Notes under the pieces: model-generated
Databases searched by the model: none
Seen by the model: only the letters and a program-made list of their open reading frames with translations
Told to the model about the DNA's origin: nothing
Shown here: piece by piece, positions 56,671-64,000 of the stretch
Position numbering within the stretch: position 1 is the first letter of the stretch
Layout of the letters: every line of letters begins with the position of its first letter
Made by a program: the position numbers and the translations under genes
Assembly (NCBI RefSeq): GCF_000321225.1
Contig: NW_004450275.1
Coordinates: forward strand, 7,651,039-7,715,038
Direction: 5' to 3'
Origin: Odobenus rosmarus divergens
Taxonomy: Eukaryota > Chordata > Mammalia > Carnivora > Odobenidae
DNA: 64,000 bases

Positions 56671-56727
56671 CGTTTGTTTGTTGTTGTTGTTTCACTTTTT
56701 TTTGTTGTTGTTGTTGTTTCACTTTTC
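56671..56727 (+). repeat. (GTT)n tract with a tandem duplication
   Basis: 'gttgttgttgtttcactttt' occurs twice in tandem, separated by T4, after a GTTT run. The unit is about 25-29 bp, so this is a short tandem duplication seeded by a trinucleotide repeat. Confidence 0.85.
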
Positions 56728-58053
56728 CCCATTTAAAGTTGGTGGCCAGGCCCTTATATTTGCTTGCCTCGAGATTTTTGCATGGCAGAAAAGAATTGAT
56801 GCTTGAAGTGAAAAGCTCTTTCCATTCTTCCTGAATGATTAAGCTCAATGAAGAGATGATGCTCCCCCACTGAGAGAGAGGTAAAAAGGAGGGACTTTGG
56901 GTGCAACTGAAGGTGAGAATGACTATAGCTGAGGACCAAAAGAAGGGCAGGTAGAGATTGTTCATAATTATAAAGGCTTCTCTAGTGGAAGATGGAAGAC
57001 TTAATTGCTTTCAGAGGTATCTCGGGCGGGTGACAAGACCCTGAGATCTCAAGGAAAGGATTGCCTGGTGGCCCTGTGGGGATGGAAAGTCAGTGCCCAG
57101 CTTAACATACTTTAGGCACTAAGGCAAGCAGGCTCCCGATGCTGAGGGACCATCCCTGCTGGCTCAGCTGTGGTCTCAGCAAGTGGGACTGATGAGCACT
57201 GCCCACAGGACCTCCCGGGTGGTGGGGCGTGCCCATGAGAGGAGGAAGCACCCTAATAACGGGTGGGATTTAATTTCTACCAGAAAAGTGAGAGACGGAC
57301 TCAAAAATAGGTTTAAATCTATTTACAGAACATTTGAAAATGCAAATTCTTCTACTTTGGAGTTCTTTGCAGTAATATTCTCAGGAAAAATGTACTAAGG
57401 AATAGGAAAAGACCATGGGTATCAGGCCTAGCTAAGATCATAATTGCCATTCTCGTTACAAGGAGAACAGAGAGAAGGAAGAGGAGGAAGGGAGGATGTA
57501 CCAGTAGTTTCTCTTACTACTGACGGGCAGCTTCCTCCACGCCGGTCTACACTACACACTTCATAGGAAATGGAAGTGACCAAAAGTGGCAGGGGGTGAG
57601 TGTGCCCAGGAGGGAAATTTTATTTAATAAATAAAAGAAGGTTTGATAAAAAGAAGAATGTAGCTGAGTAACCATCTGTACTGCCCACATGATGGTGAAA
57701 AACACAAGTTTTAGGAAACCCAGGGAACTAGGGTCCAAATATCATCATTCTCTCCTTTGGGTGCTTGTAGAGGTTATGCCTTTTTATTGCCAAAGTGTTA
57801 ATGCGTGCCTTTCCTCAAAGCTGGAAGCCAGCTGGTAGACCCGGCCACTAGAACCCCTTCAGATTCACAAAGGAAAACTGGAACCCTTCACTGGGGGGTT
57901 GAGATCTGGTTTTCCTAACAAAAGAAGAAGGGCAAAGTGCACTGGCACAGAAAAGAATGAGAAGGATTCTATCTGAGATGCACAGGCATAAAAAATCCAC
58001 ATGATGAACATGCTATTCTGCCTGCCCCTCCCCCACCTTCATCTATCACTTTT
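56728..58053. other. Unassigned DNA
   Basis: No confident element or exon in 1.3 kb. 57020-57260 is somewhat GC-richer. Confidence 0.4.
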
Positions 58054-58273
58054 CCCTTTTTGTCTTTTTTTTTAAAGATTTTATTTATTTATTTGAGAGA
58101 GAGAGAATGAGAGATAGAGAGCATGAGAGGGAAGAGGGTCAGAGGGAGAAGCAGACTCCCTGCTGAGCAGGGAGCCCGATGCGGGACTCGATCCCGGGAC
58201 TCCAGGATCACGACCTGAGCCGAAGGCAGTCGCTTAACCAACTGAGCCACCCAGGCGCCCCCCTTTTTGTCTT
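58054..58273 (-). mobile_element. CAN-SINE with 13-bp target duplication
   Basis: The body is about 58067-58260, antisense, ending 'gccacccaggcgcc'. The exact repeat CCCTTTTTGTCTT at 58054-58066 and 58261-58273 flanks it. Nearly identical over its length to the copy at 37374, and of the same subfamily as 3652, marked by GGGAAGAGGGTCAGAGGG on this strand. Confidence 0.96.
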
Positions 58274-58626
58274 AAACTATTTCAATATTACTTATTTAAG
58301 TTTTCTGTACCATGTGCATCTAATTCCAGATTAATTCCATTAATTACAAAAATATTCTGAACACCTGTATGGTCATCCCCCAACGCTATCATGAGTGCTT
58401 GAAGAAACAGTGCAAAACACAGGCAACGCCCACTGTGCCCTCCTCCTTAGTTCATTCTCTCCCTTGCCTCCATCAGAGTGACCCCACCCTGAGTGTGGCG
58501 AGTCTCAGCCAGTGCATGTTGGTATCCATAAACAATAGTTTGTATTTTTTCATGTTTTGAAAATTACATAAGGAGTACGGTATGGTTCATAAAATTCTCC
58601 TACTTGTTTTGCCAAAAACTTACGGG
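58274..58626. other. Unassigned DNA, possibly old L1
   Basis: 'aatagtttgtattttttcat' and 'cataaggagtacggtatgg' near 58535-58590 faintly resemble antisense old L1. Otherwise nothing is recognised. Confidence 0.3.
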
Positions 58627-58878
58627 TTTTTTTCAGCTGTATTTTCTTGAAGATTCATTTATTTATTTTGAGAGAAAGAGAAAGAGAGTGAGCATGAGTG
58701 GGGGGCGGGGGAGGAGCAGAGGGAGAGGGAGAGAGAGAGACTCTCAAGCAGGCTCCTCGCCAAGCACAGAGCCCACACGGGGCTCGATCTCATGGCCCCG
58801 AGATCACGACCTGAGCCGAAACCAAGAGTAGGACGCTTAGCCAACTGAGGCGCCTGGGTGCCCTGATTTTTTTCAGCT
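58627..58878 (-). mobile_element. CAN-SINE, older subtype, inside L1
   Basis: The body is about 58639-58866, antisense. The exact repeat TTTTTTTCAGCT at 58627-58638 and 58867-58878 flanks it. It has the longer older-subtype body with 'gactctcaagcaggctcctc', 'atctcatggccccgagatca' and 'cgaaaccaagagtaggac', and a head reading 'gaggcgcctgggtgccc', which lacks the usual GAGCCACC. It interrupts the 3' end of the L1 that continues at 58867. Confidence 0.94.
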
Positions 58879-59090
58879 TTATTAAGGAATAATTTACATG
58901 TAATGGAATCCATTTCTTTTAAGTGGTTCATTTTGATGAATTTTGGTAATTTTATCAGTCGTGTAATCACCAACACAAGATATGGAAAAGGCCCTCCCCC
59001 CCCAAAAGTTTCCTTGTGCCCCTTTGCAGTCGCCCCAGCCCCTGCCCTGATCTTCCTTGTAAGCACTAGGTAGCCGTCCCAGGCCAGAGC
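58867..59090 (-). mobile_element. L1 3'-UTR relic (L1M type)
   Basis: Antisense L1 3' end: 'tttcagctttattaaggaat', 'aatttacatgtaatggaatc', 'tttaagtggttcattttga', 'tcgtgtaatcaccaacacaa', 'gatatggaaaaggccctcc', 'ttccttgtgcccctttgcag'. Same type as the L1 beginning at 40585. Confidence 0.82.
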
Positions 59091-59127
59091 TGGCAGGTAG
59101 GTAGGCACACCAAACTCACTCAACAGT

Positions 59128-59362
59128 AAGAATTCCACTTCTCGGGGCGCCTGGGCGGCTCAGTCTTTAAGCGCCTGCCTTCGGCTCAGGTCATGATCCC
59201 AGGGTCCTGCGGATCGAGCCCCGCGTCGGGCTCCCTGCTCAGCGGGAAGCCTGCTTCTCCCTCTCCCACTCCCCCTGCCTGTGTTCCCTCTCTCGCTGTG
59301 TCTCTCTCTGTCAAATAAATAAATAAAATCTTTAAAAAAAAAAAAAAAGAATTCCACTTCTC
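59128..59362 (+). mobile_element. CAN-SINE with 16-bp target duplication
   Basis: The body is about 59144-59346. The exact repeat AAGAATTCCACTTCTC at 59128-59143 and 59347-59362 defines it. The head is GGGGCGCCTGGGCGGCTCAG with a short deletion after CAGTC, and 'gggtcctgcggatcgagcc' has one extra C. It has the TGTGTTCCCTCTCTCGCTGT block, an AAATAAATAAATAAAATC tail and A15. It lies 250 bp from the minus-strand SINE at 58639, forming an inverted pair. Confidence 0.97.
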
Positions 59363-59999
59363 AGGCCACCCCCTTTTCTCCCACTGTTGTGTCAAATGTC
59401 AATCTGAGGCTCATTTCGGTCCTGCCTTTCCTCAGAGGAACCTGTGACCTCCGGATCTCCTCTCACCAAGCAGCCTTGCAACCTCAGTTCTCTGATGGAC
59501 TCCCAAACCCGTGATCTCGTAGATTCCCCTGCTCGTTCTCATCCTTAGCATAGAGGTGACTTTCTCTTTCTCCATCCTCACTGGAAGCCAAAATCTCTTT
59601 AGACAGATGACAGTGGGTGTCAAGCACTTGGGGTATGCATTCTTGTGGGTGTGACAGTTTTATTTTAAAGTGTGAATATTTACATCTATAATATCCTTTG
59701 CACCGATCTAAATTTCTAATGAAACATGTCAGACCTCAACTTTAAAATATTCTAGGTTTTCCAAAATTCTCCTAAGGGTAAGTGGCTAAAAGAGACCACT
59801 GACCTATATCACACAGGGTCCCAGAAAGCTTAGATACCCCCCGAGTCTAGTGGGAAAGATAGGTTACATATATTGTCATACATTTTGGAAAAGAAGTATG
59901 TCCAGGGGATTGTGGGAGAACAGAGTAGAAATGCCCAGATTAACCTTGGGCTGCTGGTGGTCTTGGGCTGCTACTTAGAAAATAATTCATTTCTTGTGC
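59363..59999. other. Unassigned DNA
   Basis: No confident element or exon. Confidence 0.4.
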
Positions 60000-60004
60000 T
60001 CTAA

Positions 60005-60232
60005 ACCACGCAGCAGCCAACTTTTCTGGAAAGAGACAGTAAATATTTTAGGCTCTGCAAGGACATGGTCTCTGATGTAGCTACTCAGTTCTATTGTAGC
60101 AGGAAAGTAGCCACAGCTAATATGTAAAGGAATGAGTGCACAGTGTTCCAATAAAAGCTTTTTTTTTTTTTAATATAAAGAGTCTGTGGGTAGTATTTGG
60201 CCAATAGGGCCACAGTACAGACTCCTGTCCTA
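60005..60232 (+). mobile_element. hAT-type nonautonomous DNA transposon relic
   Basis: 'cagccaacttttctggaaag', 'cagtaaatattttaggctct', 'gcaaggacatggtctctgat', 'ccaataaaagc' with a T12 run, then 'gggtagtatttggccaatag' and 'ggccacagtacagactcctg' follow the order of a common mammalian Charlie-type element. Diverged, and the terminal inverted repeats are only partly visible. Confidence 0.65.
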
Positions 60233-60399
60233 AATCGTGGTCAATTATATTTCGATATATTATGTATCTAAAAACCATTTAGAAATTGTCCATAGTGTAA
60301 GGTGTATAGAGATGAGCAATGTTAAGTAGTCTGTCAAGAAAGCCATAGACTAGGAAGGAAAAATAATGTGAAAATAGTCACAACAAAAGGTGTTAAGTG

Positions 60400-60976
60400 C
60401 TATTGTTACAGGATTTGTGTCCCCTGAATGCCTGCCATTCTTGGTCACATCACTTCGAAGAATGAAGAGGTAGACCCGATGAAGAGTGGTGGGCAGCAAA
60501 GCAAAGTTTATTGAGCAAGAGTGTAAAGCTCCCAGAGAGGGAGGAGGGCCCGAGAGGGTTGCCCTGGGAGTTTCTAAGTTTAGGGGGTTTTATGAGCTCT
60601 TTTAAGGAACTTTCTTAAGCAATCAGTGTGTGCCAAGTCGTGCCTGTGCCATTCAGGGCTTTGATCACTTATCTGTCTACCTATTAGGTTAAAGTCCACG
60701 TGCTGATGGTCTTTTCTTACTGACATCTGGGGGCTTATGTCTTTAACTGCCCCTTGTCCATGATATTGACAAATGCTTTTGTGGTGAATTGTCTTAATTT
60801 AGGACGTTTTGCAAAAGTCATTTCTGCAAAAGCTGCAAAACAGAATGTCAGTGTGGTCCTGTCTAAGCTGCAAAACAGGATGTCTGCTGTTTTATTTTAG
60901 CCGTCCTGACTCCGTATTTTCTTGTCGGGGACCCTGACCCTGACTACCTAACTGTCCAACTAACTCCTAAACCTAT
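60400..60976 (-). mobile_element. Gammaretrovirus-like (ERV1) solo LTR
   Basis: The LTR spans about 60404-60972 (569 bp), minus strand. Read in sense, it has a TATA-like ATAAAA (complement of 60588-60593) and, about 80 bases on, an AATAAA signal (complement of 60507-60512) in a CTTGCTCAATAAACTTTGCT context typical of gammaretroviral R regions. The sense 3' end is CCTGTAACA. The 4-bp repeat CTAT at 60400-60403 and 60973-60976 fits the target duplication of this class; the first base or two of U3 may be lost. No gag, pol or env sequence is present, so it cannot replicate. Confidence 0.8.
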
Positions 60977-61289
60977 GAAGGTTGTATACAGCCCGGTGTT
61001 AGTATAGAAGAGTGTGGCTAACTTACTTTTAGGAGTGAGGGCTACATCATCCCATTCCTGCCCTCAGGTACACTTATAAAAGGCAGAAATCTCGAAATTC
61101 CAGACTTAGAAGGAAGTTTTGTGTTCATGACGTCTGACTCCTCATTATACACGTAAAGAAACTAAGGTAAGGCCTCGGAGAGGGTAGCATATTATATAAC
61201 ATTTGACTTGCTACACATTGGCTTTTGGTACCAGAAACAATATATTAAATTGGACCATTTACACAAAGGATTCACTCATCAAAATTAGC
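60977..61289. other. Unassigned; weak MIR-like scrap
   Basis: 61125-61185 ('ctcattatacacgtaaagaa', 'actaaggtaaggcctcgg') resembles an antisense MIR core. Otherwise nothing is recognised. Confidence 0.35.
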
Positions 61290-61445
61290 CCTACCTTATT
61301 TATTTTTTTAATTGAAATACAGGTGAAATATAACATTGTTAGTTTCACGTGTAAAGCATAAGGATTTAATATTTGCATATATTGTGAAATGATCACCGCA
61401 GTAAATCTTAACATCCATCACCATACATAGTTATGTATTTTTAAA
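61290..61445 (-). mobile_element. L1 3'-UTR relic
   Basis: Antisense L1 3' end: 'aattgaaatacaggtgaaat', 'ataacattgttagtttcacg', 'ttgtgaaatgatcaccgcag', 'catccatcaccatacatagt'. Only about 150 bp are present. Confidence 0.8.
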
Positions 61446-62634
61446 GCCGTACCTTATTTGAAATAGTGCAGAAAATAAATGTGAGCAAGGAAAATTAAGA
61501 AACACTTCTGTATTTTCTTATTCATGTCCATTCAAGTAATTACTACATTTCTCATCTTGAGTTCTGTCTTTATTTAATTTGAGCGTGGCAAGTTTTGCAA
61601 CCTTTAGTATCTGCTAGGTTGGTACATAGATAAGAATAGGGCCTGGGATACTCTTTCACTACAAATTTTTTGCGAAGCATTTTAGTAGCAAAGGGAGTAT
61701 CCCAGAAAGGTCAGGATAAATAGAACGGAAAACAGGAAGAGCTGACCCGCAGCAGGAGTGGGACCAGCCTGTTGTCCCTTACTGGGCTGTGGGAGTCAGC
61801 AGGCCTTCCCCGGTAAATAGGCTCTGCATCCCAGGAGCGGAGCCCTTCCTCCCTGGGGCCATGGCATTGTTTATGGTACAATTATTTAACAGGAAGTGAG
61901 GACTCTCAGCATTCTAGGAGGGAGGACCTGGAGGTGATTGCCTGAGGAGCGTCATTATGATCCTTGTCGGAAAGCCTGGAGAATTCGCTCTCAAAGAAGG
62001 TGTGCATATAATAAGGGGTGTATTTATTTATTAATCATTACTTGATTGACTTAAGGAGACAATAAATGCATGACTAAGAATATGGGAGAATGAATCAGTG
62101 ACATTTATGTCTGGGTGGCTCAGGTAAAATTTTATCGTTTCTAGATTAGATTGTAGAAATTATTTGTACTTTCTGTTTGAATAGCAAAGGAGCTGGATTC
62201 TGGTCCAACTAATGCCCGAATCTAAATCAGGCCCCAGTGTCCTCAGAAACACCGGGCAGAAATGGTGATGGAGTCAATTACATTTTAAATGCATGTTTCA
62301 GCCTTTGGGCAAAGGAGCAAATCGCTCTGCTCCAATCTGGACAGCAGTCTGTATGTGCCAGAGGGGACAGGTGGGAACAAAATAGTGGGGGGAAGCCAGA
62401 CAGAGAGCTAATGGCTGCTTTCAGGATGAAGCACATTGCGAGTTTACCCCAATTCAAGATGGGCTGAAGTGTGTAGGACTGAAAGCTCAACAGCCACAAC
62501 AATGAAATCCTTATTACAAGCAGACCTTTTTGTTTTATTTTGTCACCTTTATTTATCCATGTCCCATTTACAGACACACGGGGTGGACCCAGTCTTTCTC
62601 TCTTAAAAAACATTCTTTATGTTTTCCCACACAG
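61446..62634. other. Unassigned; probable intron upstream of the exon
   Basis: No repeat was recognised. 61720-61990 and 62190-62470 are GC-richer and look less decayed than the repeats around them, so they could include conserved noncoding sequence. The pyrimidine-rich end (62618-62634) is the acceptor of the exon that follows. Confidence 0.4.
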
Positions 62635-62770
62635 GAGCAAGATTTTCTCCGTGAGACGGGCTTACCAGAGGAATTGCCGAGATGAAGCTTACGATAAAGC
62701 CTCATCTTCTCTAGATATTGCTAAACTGCTCTCCAAACTGGATGGATTCATTGATCTTCTCACCAGCATT
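62635..62770 (+). CDS. Internal coding exon of an unidentified gene
   Basis: The acceptor is TATGTTTTCCCACACAG (to 62634) and the donor is GTGAGT at 62771-62776. The exon is 136 bases. It starts with one base that completes a split codon and then has 45 full codons, ending exactly at a codon boundary. The other two frames contain stops within about 20 codons. The peptide starts SKIFSVRRAYQRNCRDE and ends AKLLSKLDGFIDLLTSI. It is polar and charged at first, then has a leucine/isoleucine-rich amphipathic helix-like end; no catalytic motif or signal is visible. Codon use looks like normal coding sequence and no repeat overlaps it. I cannot name the gene. The next exons must lie beyond the right end, with earlier ones to the left or beyond. 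Confidence 0.6.
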
Positions 62771-64000
62771 GTGAGTTTGCATTTCTCTACACTGTTACTA
62801 ATACTTGGCCTTGCGCTTTAGGTTTGCCTGACAGGTGTAAAATATTATCCCATTGTTTTATCAGTACTTCCTAATTACTAGTGAGGTTAAGCTGCTCCTT
62901 ATAAGTTAATTGACCATTTAGGTTTTTCCTTAGGTTAAGTGATTATTTTTTGTTTTCTAATTAGGGTTTTCAGTACATTCTGGATGTTATATAGATTGAT
63001 TATGCGGATTACAAATCTCTTCTTCCACTCTTATCTTTCTCTTTTGTTTCCAACTTTGTTTGAAGCAAAGAAGTTTTAAATGTTAACCTACTCAAATCAA
63101 ACCGCATTTTTCTTTCCTTTTTTCTTTTTAAGAAATCTCTCCTACTCTTCTGCGTTTTTGCAAAAACAGAAAAAGGCTTTGCATTTCACATAGTTTCTTT
63201 AGTTTGAAGGAAATTATGTTTGTGTATTCAGTGAGGTGAAATTTTAGTTTTACTTTTCCATGGGGATAACATTGTCTTTTCCCCACTGGTTTATAATGTA
63301 ACCTCTTTTATATGTCTACACAGCTATCCCTAAACCAATGCCAAACTAAAATTACACTATCTCAGTTAGCACTTTATAGAAAGTACTGGTGTCTATAAGG
63401 AATATCTACTACCTCATCCTTGCTTTTGGGAAACTAGCTGGGCTTTATTCTCAGTAGAGGAGGAAAAAAACAACCATTAAAACCTTGGAGGTAAAATGAT
63501 TGTTGAGCTGGAAAAGTTTTTCTCATAATACTTCCATAGTCCGTGTGCCATTTCACTATGGGAGTGTTTTCCTGGAGATACACAAAGCCACTGGGATTTT
63601 CACACTAGTGTCCAGAGATTGTTATTCAAATGAATTATTCAAATGAAACCCTGACAGAGGTCAACAAATATAATGCTTGCCTATGCCTTACCACAAAAAG
63701 ATGGTGAGAAACCTGTGCAAAGCCAAAATGAAGTCTGATGCGAAAGTGTAAAAACGTATGTTCAATATTTTTCATATAACGTTTCTTGAAGTTTTCTATG
63801 AAGCCCCAAGAAATCTATAAGCCCATTTATTTTCCACTCCCATTGGTTCTGCCTACTATTACTTTCATTTCTAACCCCAGTTAAAGGGGTAAGGAAAACA
63901 TTTTTCCTCAGCAATTGGAACAAAAGGGGAAAGAATTTGGTGATGGGGATCCAGGCATGCTCCGCTGTGTAAAGCATAGAATGGGTCTGGCAACTAGCGA
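62771..64000 (+). other. Probable intron after the exon
   Basis: No repeat, exon or RNA gene was recognised. The sequence is AT-rich. It is called intron only because it follows the donor of the candidate exon. Confidence 0.4.

Noticed and set aside
2433..61185. tRNA-like sequence in MIR and CAN-SINE heads
   Set aside because: All lie within SINEs and lack an intact cloverleaf, so no tRNA genes are called.
62111..62126. CTGGGTGGCTCAG, identical to the CAN-SINE head
   Set aside because: Only about 13 bases match, and no box B, CT-rich middle or tail follows. Coincidence or an untraceable scrap.
1..64000. Operon, CRISPR, phage, plasmid or toxin-system structure
   Set aside because: The window is carnivore nuclear DNA. 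No regularly spaced repeats, ribosome-binding sites or clustered frames were found.

Overview
This is a 64 kb piece of mammalian nuclear DNA from a carnivore. The clearest sign is about 19 copies of the tRNA-Lys-derived CAN-SINE (head close to GCCTGGGTGGCTCAG, pyrimidine-rich middle, AAATAAATAAAATC tail). The dog-specific SINEC_Cf form is absent, and the copies look like those of arctoid carnivores (bears, seals, musteloids). That placement is an inference from SINE type. The window is AT-rich, CpG-poor and made mostly of intron-like or intergenic sequence. No bacterial, phage, plasmid, CRISPR or operon structure is present, and almost all short ORFs are chance frames or lie inside repeats.

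Layout. 1-6 kb: unique AT-rich DNA, a MIR, an inverted SINE pair (3.65-4.34 kb) and L2 fragments. 6.65-7.4 kb: a 5'-truncated L1 insertion whose body is hidden by an assembly gap. 7.4-20 kb: mostly unassigned DNA with old L1, L2 and MIR pieces, four SINEs and a TG/AG microsatellite. 20-38 kb: MIR and L2 relics, four SINEs, a 110-bp GAAA/GGAA tract and a nested MIR. 39-43 kb: an L1 ORF2 scrap with a G-quadruplex-like tract, a 1.2 kb antisense L1 holding two SINEs, a diverged 130-bp local duplication and a small CpG/TATA cluster. 44-54.7 kb: three MaLR-type LTRs, a second assembly gap, an L2 relic split by an LTR, and a MER5A. 55-61.5 kb: a tail-only oligo(T) insertion with target duplication, a dense SINE/L1 cluster, a hAT relic and a well-preserved gammaretrovirus-like solo LTR.

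Genes. The only convincing coding signal is one internal exon at 62635-62770 (+): a single open frame, a good 3' splice site and a GTGAGT donor, encoding 45 codons of ordinary-looking protein. I could not name the protein. If it is real, the right end of the window is intron-exon-intron of a plus-strand gene, and much of the DNA to the left may be its intron. A weaker exon-like segment lies at 42446-42581 (+).

I found no undescribed biological system. What stands out is retrotransposition detail: a SINE that apparently carried 3' flanking sequence, a tail-only insertion, SINE subfamily structure, nested insertions that give relative ages, and the unexplained duplication at 41.8/43.0 kb.
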